In this document: piece by piece, positions 1 to 7,306 of the stretch
Layout of the letters: each line of letters begins with the position of its first letter
How positions within the stretch are numbered: the first letter of the stretch is position 1
Source of the DNA: Cytophagales bacterium
GTDB lineage: Bacteria; Bacteroidota; Bacteroidia; Cytophagales; Amoebophilaceae
Length of the DNA stretch: 7,997 bases
Assembly: GCA_022360235.1 (NCBI GenBank)
Contig: JAKSDE010000116.1
Span: 1 to 7,997 of the forward strand
Direction of reading: 5' to 3'
Position numbers and translations under genes: made by a program
Notes under the pieces: generated by a model
What the model was told of the DNA's origin: nothing
Seen by the model: only the letters and a program-made list of their open reading frames with translations
The model's database searches: none

Positions 1-723
1 CAGGTATCTCGCAAGCGTGTACGGCGTTTAATGGCTCTCATGGGCCTTGGTGTTGTATACCCAAAGCCTAGAACAAGCCTAGTGGAGCAATCCCCTAAGC
101 ACTATCCGTACTTATTGCGTAACTTGCCTATTGTTCGGGCTAACCAAGTTTGGGCAGCAGATATCACGTATATCCCTATGGCCAAAGGATTTTTCTACCT
201 AGTAGCCATGCTAGACTGGTACAGCCGTAAGGTGTTAAGTTGGCGTTTATCCAACACGCTAGATGAGGATTTTTGTCAGCAGGCCTTACGAGAAGCTATT
301 AGTCTTTATGGTTGCCCGCAGATATTCAATAGTGACCAAGGCAGTCAGTTTACCTGTCGGGAGTTTACAGGTATGTTAGAGGGTTATGGGATCACTATCT
401 CAATGGATGGTAAAGGGAGTTGGTTAGCTAATGTAATGATAGAGCGTGTTTGGCGCTGGTTAAAGTATGAATGTGTATATTTCCATGCTTTTACAGGAGG
501 TCATGAGGGGCGTCAAGCCATTGGGTTGTGGTTGTCTCCCTACAACGCAAAACGCCCTGACTTATCGTTTAATGGTCTAACGCCTGATGAGGTATATTAT
601 TCATGTGATACAACTGAAGGGCAAGTAGCTGTGGAAAAGTCCTTAAGGACTTTCCCACAGCTCAACAATAATAATATAGTAAGTAGATTTTCAAAAATTT
701 GCCGCCAGAATAGTAAACCGTAA
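1..723 (+). CDS. IS3-family transposase (OrfB, DDE integrase domain), 5' end outside window
   Basis: This is the catalytic half of an IS3-type transposase, which cuts and joins the ends of its own element. The frame is open to base 1 (it reads QVSRKRVRRL before the Met at 31), so the gene begins outside the window. Counting from that Met, the DDE triad is D44 (WAADITY), D102 (NSDQGSQF) and E138 (IERVW). The 35-residue D102-E138 spacing is the DD(35)E signature of IS3. The N-terminal RLM..MGL...YPKPRTS stretch and C-terminal YNAKRP...GLTPDE stretch are typical of OrfB. Two oddities: the position that is usually Asp in the W-x-DN-V motif is Ala (WLANV), and the usual RPH is RPD. A tail of about 40 residues follows the point where many relatives end. 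The frame is intact, but activity is uncertain because of these substitutions. An OrfA should lie upstream, outside the window. Confidence 0.93.
   Translation, partial: QVSRKRVRRLMALMGLGVVYPKPRTSLVEQSPKHYPYLLRNLPIVRANQVWAADITYIPMAKGFFYLVAMLDWYSRKVLSWRLSNTLDEDFCQQALREAISLYGCPQIFNSDQGSQFTCREFTGMLEGYGITISMDGKGSWLANVMIERVWRWLKYECVYFHAFTGGHEGRQAIGLWLSPYNAKRPDLSFNGLTPDEVYYSCDTTEGQVAVEKSLRTFPQLNNNNIVSRFSKICRQNSKP
629..662. repeat. 34-nt near-perfect palindrome inside the transposase gene
   Basis: The left arm GCTGTGGAAAAGTCCTT (629-645) pairs with the right arm AAGGACTTTCCCACAGC (646-662). All 17 positions match except one A/C mismatch on the plus strand, which is a G-T pair when read on the complement. 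It encodes the AVEKSLRTFPQ stretch of the transposase tail and has TTAA at its centre. No T-run follows, so it is not a standard intrinsic terminator. As RNA it would form a strong hairpin near the 3' end of the transposase message. Confidence 0.85.
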
Positions 724-745
724 CCTACCTTAGCAGGGCTGCAAT

Positions 746-772
746 ATTGTCCAACTAAAGGGTACCACCTCA
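746..772. repeat. Right terminal inverted repeat (IRR) of the IS3 element
   Basis: The stretch ATTGTCCAACTAAAGG runs into GTACCACCTCA, ending in CA. Read on the minus strand it starts TGAGGTGG and ends GTTGGACAAT, the form of many IS3-family terminal repeats. The matching left repeat is outside the window, so the exact inner limit (about 746) is an estimate. The outer end at 772 is better supported. Confidence 0.7.
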
Positions 773-814
773 GAACTCGGAACCCAGAACTCAGAACCCA
801 GAACCCAGAACCCG
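773..814. repeat. Heptanucleotide tandem repeat, 6 copies of GAACCCA-type unit
   Basis: Six head-to-tail 7-bp units can be read: GAACTCG, GAACCCA, GAACTCA, GAACCCA, GAACCCA and GAACCCG. A decayed seventh (GAATAAG, 815-821) follows. The array fills the gap between the IS3 end at 772 and the addB stop codon at 825. It contains no hairpin or T-run that would end addB transcription. Two units of the same family recur at 7487-7500 on the other side of the operon. A 7-bp unit this short and spacerless is a simple tandem repeat, not a CRISPR. Confidence 0.9.
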
Positions 815-824
815 GAATAAGCCC

Positions 825-3716
825 TCAATGGCGTTGACATATACCCTTATAAGGGCAAGTGATGCAACGCGACGCGTCTTCTGTTTGTGTGAAAGGTATA
901 GCAGGGTCGAAAATTTCTGTCAAGACTTTCTTCATTCCCTCTTCAAAGGCTTCCTGATACGTGGAACTATCTGTCATACGTGTATAGGGAGCAAGTGGGC
1001 TACGTTGGCGTTTTATCAAAAATCGTGGGTCAAAATTTTCCTCAAAAATTTCTTTACTATTCATCATACCTGGTACAATCTTATCAGAGGCATAAGTCTC
1101 ATAATTTTCTCTGAACAACCAGGCATAGAAGAGCGTTTGCAAAGCAGCTTTGTTCCGCTGAGGCATATTTTTATCAAAGAGAGAGGAGATACTTTCTATA
1201 CGCCGTTCATCTGCTCCTGTTTTATAGTCCAGCACGCGTATCGTATCATCTTTGCGATCCACCCGGTCAATGATTCCCGTAAGCCGCACTGTGTGGGTAT
1301 GGCCAAACTGATAGTCTAGGTAAAGAGGATGGGTACGCCCCACCTCGAGACCTACTATAGTAAAAGGTGCATACATACCATCAAGCTGTAAAATTCTTTG
1401 TGCCAACTTCTTAATGACTGCCTGCACCACAACGTTTTGCCCATGAAGTAGTAAGAACGGCTGTTTTGTAAATACTTCTTGTATCACCTGTACTAACCGA
1501 TTTCTCAAGTGGGCTATAGCTTGCTTTTGAATCGTTTTTTCTTCTTGTAAAAAAGGAGTATAGAGTTTTTCCATGGTTCTGTGAAGGAGGCTTCCTAACA
1601 ACATAGCGCCCACTTCTTGTTGTAGCTTTTCTGGCCGTTGCAGCTTCACGAGGTAGGTAAAGTAAAATCTTAAACTACATTCTAGGTAAGTATTCAAAGC
1701 AGAAGGAGTCAGCCTACGTTGTGCCTGTCCATTCTTTACCAAGTACTTAGCTAGCTGCTGTAAAACTTCTTCTTTTTTCTGAATGATAATGGGATAGGTC
1801 TTGGGAATATGAACAGGGTTAGCAATAAAACTTTGTTTTATGGGTAGGTCTGACTCATATACCAACTGCCAAAGGTAGCGGCTCATTTCTCCTTCTCCTT
1901 CTGCCGAGGCTTGTGCGTTGTAGGTAATCATAATATTTTTAGCCCGCTGCAGTAGCCTATAGAAGTGATACGCATAGATAGAAGCTTGGTGCTGATCAAA
2001 GGTAGGGAGCCCATAGCCTTTCCGAAGATTGTAAGGAATAAAAGAGGGCTGATGGGCTTGGGCTGGAAAAGTTCCTTCATTCATTGAAAGGATGAATAAG
2101 TTATCAAAGTCTAGATTTCTTGTTTCTAGTACGCCCATCACTTGTATACCTTCGAGTGGCTCGCCTTTGAACGGAATGCGCATCTGTTGTATGAGTTGCC
2201 GAAACAGCGGAGCAAAAGCTTTTAATGCGAACTTGCCCTTGTGTACACCAAAGATGGCCTTCAGTCTACTACATTCTTTGTAAAAGTGATACAAAATTTC
2301 TTTTTCAAATAGTAGAGACGTACCTTCTTCTGGTAGGTAGGCTTTGATAATAAGTAGGCAGTTGATGAAGTAGGGGAGTATATCTTCCTCTTTGCTAAGT
2401 AGCTTAAAAATGGTGGTGTAGAGGGTGTGTTTTTCTGTGATCGCTCGCTGCGCTACGTAAAGTTCTTTCTCTTGATGAATATGGTTGATAATTTGCTGTG
2501 CCAAGCCTTCGTTAGCGTTTCTCACATAAGGATGGCTAAGGATAGCTACCACTTGTTGGGCGGGTAGATAAGCTTTGGGGTGTGCTTCCTCGTGTACTTC
2601 TAATTGCATCTTAAATAGCAGTTCTATTAAATTGTAAAGCGGACTTGCTTGTAAGGGATAGCCCATGGTAACATTAATCTTGCCCATCGAAGGAGGGATG
2701 GCATGCAACACAGGAAAGAGCAAACCTTCATCTGCTAAGACGATGGCTGTTTTCTCTGCTACAAACTGATCTCCTTGCGTTTGCAGCATAGCTTGCAAGC
2801 GTTCTCCTACCACATGGGCTTGGCCTACCCTAGAAGCCACCCCGACCAGTGCTATGTTTTTAGAAGCGTCTTGCAGTTGCTTAGGAAAAGGCTTGGGAAA
2901 GCTCTCTATAAAAGGTTGTTTATGGCAGTAAGCTCTCAGATAATAGCCTGCTTCTTGCTTTGGATCTTCCATGTAATAAGCATCTACATCCCAGTAGAAA
3001 GTGGTAGGTGTATGCGCTTTAAAAAGCGAAAGTATTTTTTCTTCTGCAGGAGCTAAAGCATTAAAGCCTGCAAAAACCAAATGTTGTGCATCAGCCTTGA
3101 TCGTGGATGTAGCTAGCTTGTCACATACCACCTGGTAGTGTAGTCCCGTATAACCCATTTTTTGGGTAAGTAAGTTCTCTCTGAATTGCTGATAAACTTT
3201 AGGCAGTACGCTCCACAGTTGCAAAAAACTATGCTGATGCGCAGATAAACGCCTATCAAAGCTTTTCCAAAAAGCCCGTATAGTAGCTTGTTGCTCCTCG
3301 GTGAGGTAGTCAAAAGTTTGTTCTAATGCTTTTTGTTCGCTGAGATTAGTAAATAACTGCGTGGCATTGACCAAGTATTGATCGATTTCACTAAAATCTT
3401 TCAGCAACATGATGCCCCAACCATAAAAGCGCTCAAAAGACTCGTTGTTGGGATGCAGTCTTTGAAATACCTGGTAGAGTTCAAAAACAAGTGTTAAGGA
3501 GTCAGCTTGCTGAAGACCGCTGTGCTGTTGCACAAACGCTTCTATACTCATGATTTGTGGTGACCAAATGGGCTGGGCAATTTTTTGTGCTAGGTATTTT
3601 CTGAAGAACAACCCAGCCCGCTTATTAGGAAAAATAAGGGTCAGTTCACTGATATACTTCCCATGCCTATCGTACAGCTTTTCAGCTAGTTCTTCTAAAA
3701 AAGTAGGTGTGTTCAT
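825..3716 (-). CDS. addB: AddB-like helicase-nuclease subunit with PD-(D/E)XK nuclease and Fe-S cysteines
   Basis: 963 aa, ATG start, TGA stop. This is the AddB/RexB-type partner of AddA in cytoplasmic double-strand-break resection. The N-terminal half is a degenerate UvrD-like helicase. PNKRAGLFFRKYL (30-42) sits where the Walker A would be but lacks the GxGKT signature. INVTMGYPL (347-355) and MGVLETRNLDFDNL with NEGTFP (527-551) are typical AddB landmarks. The C-terminal nuclease has H712, D817 (GIIDRVD), D830 and K832 (DYKTG), then Q860/Y864 (QxxxY). C680 (TYLECSLRF) together with C951, C954 and C960 (CxxCx5C) fits the 4Fe-4S staple of AddB and Cas4-type nucleases. Nothing in the motifs looks damaged. 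It starts 29 nt after the addA stop, which implies cotranscription. No good Shine-Dalgarno is visible, as is common in Bacteroidota. The symbol rests on family resemblance and on the neighbour. Confidence 0.93.
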   Translation of the reverse strand: MNTPTFLEELAEKLYDRHGKYISELTLIFPNKRAGLFFRKYLAQKIAQPIWSPQIMSIEAFVQQHSGLQQADSLTLVFELYQVFQRLHPNNESFERFYGWGIMLLKDFSEIDQYLVNATQLFTNLSEQKALEQTFDYLTEEQQATIRAFWKSFDRRLSAHQHSFLQLWSVLPKVYQQFRENLLTQKMGYTGLHYQVVCDKLATSTIKADAQHLVFAGFNALAPAEEKILSLFKAHTPTTFYWDVDAYYMEDPKQEAGYYLRAYCHKQPFIESFPKPFPKQLQDASKNIALVGVASRVGQAHVVGERLQAMLQTQGDQFVAEKTAIVLADEGLLFPVLHAIPPSMGKINVTMGYPLQASPLYNLIELLFKMQLEVHEEAHPKAYLPAQQVVAILSHPYVRNANEGLAQQIINHIHQEKELYVAQRAITEKHTLYTTIFKLLSKEEDILPYFINCLLIIKAYLPEEGTSLLFEKEILYHFYKECSRLKAIFGVHKGKFALKAFAPLFRQLIQQMRIPFKGEPLEGIQVMGVLETRNLDFDNLFILSMNEGTFPAQAHQPSFIPYNLRKGYGLPTFDQHQASIYAYHFYRLLQRAKNIMITYNAQASAEGEGEMSRYLWQLVYESDLPIKQSFIANPVHIPKTYPIIIQKKEEVLQQLAKYLVKNGQAQRRLTPSALNTYLECSLRFYFTYLVKLQRPEKLQQEVGAMLLGSLLHRTMEKLYTPFLQEEKTIQKQAIAHLRNRLVQVIQEVFTKQPFLLLHGQNVVVQAVIKKLAQRILQLDGMYAPFTIVGLEVGRTHPLYLDYQFGHTHTVRLTGIIDRVDRKDDTIRVLDYKTGADERRIESISSLFDKNMPQRNKAALQTLFYAWLFRENYETYASDKIVPGMMNSKEIFEENFDPRFLIKRQRSPLAPYTRMTDSSTYQEAFEEGMKKVLTEIFDPAIPFTQTEDASRCITCPYKGICQRH

Positions 3717-3745
3717 AGGCCAAGCATTACACGCTTCCCAGCAGG

Positions 3746-6700
3746 CTAACAGGTAACTAAATCAGCGTTTTCTGTATAAAGCAAATAAGCTTGTACATGT
3801 ATATACCCCATTTGCCTGAGCAAGTTAGCATAACTTTGTACTTGTTTTGCATGTTGTACCTGCTTTTTTCCTGTTTTAAAGTCTACCACGATAGCTTCAT
3901 TCCCTTTTACCATCACCCTGTCAGGGCGTACGGTTTTTCCTGCAGGCAAGATAATCGCTGCTTCATTCTTTACTTCCCAGGCGCCGCTGAACCAACTTTT
4001 CACGCGTGCATTACGCCACAAAGCTTCTATTTTTCGTGTCAAGATATGCATGTCATCTGTCGCTATCGTTCCCTCCAACAAGAGGGTTGCCAGTGCCTCT
4101 TCCAGCTCATCTGTATTTTTTATCTGTGCCAATAGTTGATGTACCAGTTGGCCATAGTTAAGCTTAGCTGCACGCTCATCTGCTTCATTGAAAAACTTGA
4201 TGGCATTGTTTTGTATAGTAAGCTTACTTCTCCAATCATTGATGATACGTTGCTGTAAGGGTAGGAGGGGGGGAGTATCATCCGTAGTCGTGGGTTTGTG
4301 GGCAGGCACTTCTTCCCCTATGGCTAGGACTTGCGTTGCTGGATGCCAATAAGGCTCCCATGAGCGGTAGAGCGTTTGCTCCTGCCTGCTAGGCGTTGCT
4401 CCTGCCTGCTTGTTGGAGAAGACGTGATGAAGTAATGCTGAAGTATTCCTAGGTGTATTATTCAATGCACGATCCGGAAGTCCTGCAAAAGCATACAGAC
4501 GATCTACTGCCCGCGTGAAGGCTACATAGAGTAAGTTTAGATTGTCTAAGTAAACTTTCATTTTCTCTTCATAATAATCTTTTGCATAGACGGTATGCTG
4601 TAGATGCTTACCATAGGAAAGGGGTAGAAAGGGAAACGCTTTAGCACCACACCAAATTATCTGCGTCTTTCTGAAGTTATGGTCAAGCTCCCAGGCGCAA
4701 AAGGGGAGGAGCACAACTTTAAACTGTAAGCCTTTTGCCTGATGGATCGTCATGACTTTCACTGCATCTTGCTCATTCAGGAGCGGTAAAGCCGTTTGGT
4801 TTCCTCTTTCTTCCCACCAAGTTAAAAAATGCGTTATATCTGCTTGTTCCTTTTTACTAAAGGCTACTACTAAATCTTGAAATGCTTGTATAAAAGGAAT
4901 AGCCTCTGTAGCATGATGTAATTGAAAAATAGCGATCAAGGCTTCTACCAGTTCATATAAGGAACGCTGTTTCAGAGAAGATTTTTGTGCTACAAAAGCA
5001 GCGGGCAACCACCTTTCTTGTGCTTCATGATGCTGTGTGGCTGCTTCAAAGTACTGATGGGTAGGGGCTTCTTTCTTTACTATATATCGTTGATAGAAAT
5101 AAATGAGTTCAGCTTTGACAAGATGATCTTTCTCATCAGCTAAGTACTTCAGTGCATTCACGATTATATTCACCCATGGAGCATGCCCTATGTACAAAGA
5201 TTCAGAAGCAATTACCTTATACTGACAATCGGGCTTGGCTTGTGAAGAATGCTTATAGGCTAGCATTGCCTGAACAACCTCACGACTCTCCTTATTGTTC
5301 CTTACCAAAATAGCCATGTCTTTCAAGGCAAAGCCATCATACTGAAGTTGTTCAATACGTGTAGGTAACCACTCTTTTACTTGTGTTCGCCAACTTACTA
5401 GCTTGCCTTCTTCTGTGCGTTTATCAACCAGAAAGGTAATGTTTACATAGCCCTTATCGGTTGATTGGATACTCGCTGGCTTATGCTGAGAAGCTTTTTG
5501 ATAGGCGTCACCTAGTTGTTGTGCTTGCGCGTGGAGATGCTGCTTCAATGAAGAGTCTTCCAGCTCTTCTATTTCTTCTTGAAAATGTTGTACCACCCCT
5601 GCGATGGCCTGTGGAAAGAAAGTATTGTTAAAGTCAATGATATGTTGTTTACTGCGCCAATTATAATTCAGATAAATAGATGCTGTTTTCTCCTTTCCAA
5701 CGGCTTCTTCAACTTGTGTTAGCAAAAGCTTCCAGTCACCCCCTCGCCAACGATAGATAGACTGTTTCACATCTCCTACTACTAAACTCATATTTCCTTC
5801 TGCTAAACTATTCTCAATTAATGGCTTAAAGTTTTGCCATTGAAAGCCCGACATATCTTGAAATTCATCAATGAGGAAATGTTTGTAGAAGTTCCCTATT
5901 TTTTCATAGACAAAAGGCGTGTCATTCTCTTGAATAATCTTTCTTAAAAAAATAGAAGCATCTGATATAAGCATTACACCATTTTCATCCCTATAGTCTT
6001 TCAATTTGTCAAGCAGGTGGGTCGTGATACCAAAGGCATAGATGAATTGCCTCACTGCCAAGGCTGTGTAGTAAGCACGATGTTGCATTTGGTAAAAATG
6101 GACAACTTGTTTTAAAATACCTTGTAGTTCACTTTCTACCACTTGTGTGATACGTGATTTTTTCTTCGAACTTTTATTATACCAGGCTTCGAGGCTTTCT
6201 AATGCATAGAGTGCTCGCTTCGTAGGTTCAAACTTTTTCTTCTCCTTTAGCTGGGCAAGATAACCAGCGACCCCGCTTTTCCCATAAGCAAAGTCTTGTA
6301 CACATAGGCCAGCACGCGCAATAAGGGTGCTAGCTCTATCCCCCCAACGTTGCAAGCTATTTTCAAAGAGGTGAATAGTTGTGTATAGCCCTTTCACCAA
6401 GTCACGTAAGGTGTGCTTATCTTCCGTTGCTTTCACTAACAAGTCTTCCTTTTCCCGAAAGCGTTCAGAGAAAAGCTCGTTACCTAGCGTAGTAAATTCT
6501 TTTTTGAAGTTCCACTTTTTACCACTTAACAACTTACTTTCTGCAAATTCAACGAGCCAATGCAGCAATTGCTTATCCCTGCCTGCTTCTTCTAATACCT
6601 TACTAATGATCGTTTCCATCACATAAGCTTGGTCGGTTTCAATGATAAAGCCACTTTGTAGCCCTACTTCCTTAGCAAAAGCACGAATGACTGTTTGAAA

Positions 6701-7030
6701 GAAACTATCGATCGTGCTCACAGAAAAAAGTGTATAATGATGGAGAATGTTAGATAAAACAGTGCTAGCGCGTTCTTGTAAGGTCTGCCTACACCAGCCC
6801 TTGCTTTTCATTAATTCAGTGGCCATCGTACTAGGCAATCCTCTTGATAAGCCGTATAAGTAAGTGATAATACGGCTTTTCATTTCTTGTGTTGCTTGAT
6901 TGGTAAAGGTTACAGCAAGAATTTGCCGGAAACTGAATGGGCTTTCAAGGGCTAACTGAAGATACTCCCTCACAAGTGTATACGTCTTACCTGAGCCAGC
7001 GGAAGAACGGTATATTTTGAGTTTAGACAA
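3746..7030 (-). CDS. addA: AddA-like UvrD/Rep-family helicase with C-terminal PD-(D/E)XK nuclease
   Basis: 1094 aa. It is the ATP-driven 3'-5' DNA motor and one of the two nucleases of an AddAB-type (RecBCD-like) enzyme. Superfamily 1 motifs appear in order: Walker A SAGSGKT (10-16), Ia TFTNQAT (41-47), II DEFQD (388-392), III GDVKQSIYRWRG (419-430), IV NYNWRS (455-460), V MTIHQAKGLQF (760-770) and VI LLYVAFTRA (833-841). The nuclease has H964 (GQLVH), E1023, D1037 (RPDR), D1050 and K1052 (DFKTG) and QVQSY (1063-1067). All of these look intact. The start is TTG at 7030: an in-frame TAA lies four codons further upstream, no ATG intervenes, and Walker A begins at residue 10. ATT one codon upstream is the only other candidate. 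A linker at about 850-950 is low in conserved residues and contains a 20-bp tandem duplication and a G7/C7 tract. It is the first gene of the addAB operon. Confidence 0.95.
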   Translation of the reverse strand: MSKLKIYRSSAGSGKTYTLVREYLQLALESPFSFRQILAVTFTNQATQEMKSRIITYLYGLSRGLPSTMATELMKSKGWCRQTLQERASTVLSNILHHYTLFSVSTIDSFFQTVIRAFAKEVGLQSGFIIETDQAYVMETIISKVLEEAGRDKQLLHWLVEFAESKLLSGKKWNFKKEFTTLGNELFSERFREKEDLLVKATEDKHTLRDLVKGLYTTIHLFENSLQRWGDRASTLIARAGLCVQDFAYGKSGVAGYLAQLKEKKKFEPTKRALYALESLEAWYNKSSKKKSRITQVVESELQGILKQVVHFYQMQHRAYYTALAVRQFIYAFGITTHLLDKLKDYRDENGVMLISDASIFLRKIIQENDTPFVYEKIGNFYKHFLIDEFQDMSGFQWQNFKPLIENSLAEGNMSLVVGDVKQSIYRWRGGDWKLLLTQVEEAVGKEKTASIYLNYNWRSKQHIIDFNNTFFPQAIAGVVQHFQEEIEELEDSSLKQHLHAQAQQLGDAYQKASQHKPASIQSTDKGYVNITFLVDKRTEEGKLVSWRTQVKEWLPTRIEQLQYDGFALKDMAILVRNNKESREVVQAMLAYKHSSQAKPDCQYKVIASESLYIGHAPWVNIIVNALKYLADEKDHLVKAELIYFYQRYIVKKEAPTHQYFEAATQHHEAQERWLPAAFVAQKSSLKQRSLYELVEALIAIFQLHHATEAIPFIQAFQDLVVAFSKKEQADITHFLTWWEERGNQTALPLLNEQDAVKVMTIHQAKGLQFKVVLLPFCAWELDHNFRKTQIIWCGAKAFPFLPLSYGKHLQHTVYAKDYYEEKMKVYLDNLNLLYVAFTRAVDRLYAFAGLPDRALNNTPRNTSALLHHVFSNKQAGATPSRQEQTLYRSWEPYWHPATQVLAIGEEVPAHKPTTTDDTPPLLPLQQRIINDWRSKLTIQNNAIKFFNEADERAAKLNYGQLVHQLLAQIKNTDELEEALATLLLEGTIATDDMHILTRKIEALWRNARVKSWFSGAWEVKNEAAIILPAGKTVRPDRVMVKGNEAIVVDFKTGKKQVQHAKQVQSYANLLRQMGYIHVQAYLLYTENADLVTC
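4371..4410. repeat. 20-bp tandem duplication inside the addA linker
   Basis: Two adjacent 20-mers (4371-4390 and 4391-4410) are identical at 17 of 20 positions and share TTGCTCCTGCCTGCT. Twenty is not a multiple of three, so the two copies are read in different frames (around residues 874-887, KQAGATP then SRQEQTL). The frame of addA is nevertheless open through both. The duplication lies between helicase motif VI and the nuclease domain, a stretch without conserved motifs. Confidence 0.85.
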
Positions 7031-7039
7031 AATATTTTC

Positions 7040-7051
7040 TTTTTATACCTC
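7040..7051. repeat. 12-bp direct repeat, copy 1 (partner 7304-7315)
   Basis: TTTTTATACCTC occurs here and again at 7304-7315. On the minus strand both read GAGGTATAAAAA. This copy lies just before the addA TTG start and contains the in-frame TAA that limits that ORF. The other copy ends the HTH remnant (its codons GAG GTA TAA). It may be chance or a small duplication. Confidence 0.5.
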
Positions 7052-7079
7052 GTAGCACATTGATTCATGCATGTTAAGA

Positions 7080-7114
7080 GAAAGTTATAAGCTTTAAGCT
7101 TTCCTAGCTTGCAA
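7080..7114 (-). promoter_or_regulatory. Possible addAB promoter (weak)
   Basis: On the minus strand, TTGCAA (7114-7109) and TTATAA (7090-7085) are 18 nt apart and about 55 nt before the addA start. An overlapping TAACTTTC (7087-7080) matches the Bacteroidota -7 consensus TAnnTTTG at all but the last base, but the upstream TTG is 24 nt away instead of the usual 19-21. Both hexamers are self-complementary, so the strand is not fixed by sequence. This is a guess from position and resemblance only. Confidence 0.2.
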
Positions 7115-7306
7115 CAGGTTGATCGTTTTTAGTAACTTTATCCAGCGAAGTAGGGACACTAAATTTAGCGAACTTTCTTCAAAGTTTCACGAGGCTGAGG
7201 GAGGAGAAGACTACGCGTAACTTTAGATAGACCGTTGGAATCATTTGAACGAAAGGCAGCGGTTATGGAAATAATCGGGCTTTAGAGCGCAGGGGGGGCT
7301 ATTTTT

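Larger units (their letters stand above)
1..772 (+). mobile_element. IS3-family insertion sequence, right-hand part
   Basis: The element is defined by the DDE transposase and by a right terminal repeat whose complement begins TGAGGTGGTACCC, a start shared by many IS3-family elements (family knowledge). The left end, OrfA and the OrfA/OrfB frameshift site lie outside the window. The right boundary at about 772 follows from the terminal CA. The next bases (GAAC...) belong to the 7-bp repeat array, so any 3-4 bp target duplication would be a piece of that array. The element lies tail-to-tail with addB, with about 52 bp between the element end and the addB stop. It has therefore landed just downstream of the operon without disrupting it. 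Confidence 0.85.
7031..7306. other. Intergenic region upstream of addA, no supported gene
   Basis: 276 bases without a gene I can support. It contains the probable addAB promoter area near 7080-7114, a small perfect hairpin AACTTT-CTTC-AAAGTT (7171-7186), a purine-rich run around 7191-7209, and a G7 tract (7292-7298) next to a T7 tract (7302-7308). It also contains one copy each of two direct repeats (CAGCGGTTAT at 7258, TTTTTATACCTC at 7040) whose partners lie in or at the edge of the HTH remnant. Several plus-strand frames stay open between about 7098 and 7220, but none has a convincing start. The region looks like decayed sequence. Confidence 0.6.

Noticed and set aside
629..662. Rho-independent terminator of the transposase
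   Set aside because: The hairpin is strong, but it is followed by CTCAACAATAA, not a T-run, and lies inside the ORF.
771..821. CRISPR array
   Set aside because: The units are 7 bp and directly abutting, with no spacers. There is no cas gene; the Cas4-like cysteines belong to AddB.
828..1319. 163-codon plus-strand ORF
   Set aside because: It lies wholly antisense to the nuclease domain of addB, whose motifs are clear. Its translation has no recognisable motif.
2092..3056. Two short plus-strand ORFs (2092-2283 and 2775-3056)
   Set aside because: Both are antisense to addB and carry no family signature.
3113..3313. 66-codon minus-strand ORF in another frame
   Set aside because: Embedded in addB in an alternative frame, with no motif or independent support.
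3550..3756. 68-codon plus-strand ORF across the addA/addB junction
   Set aside because: Antisense to the start of addB and without protein-like features.
3791..4135. 114-codon plus-strand ORF
   Set aside because: Antisense to the conserved nuclease domain of addA; the composition is that of a complementary-strand shadow.
6381..6626. 81-codon plus-strand ORF
   Set aside because: Antisense to addA, rich in Ser/Leu as expected for a shadow frame.
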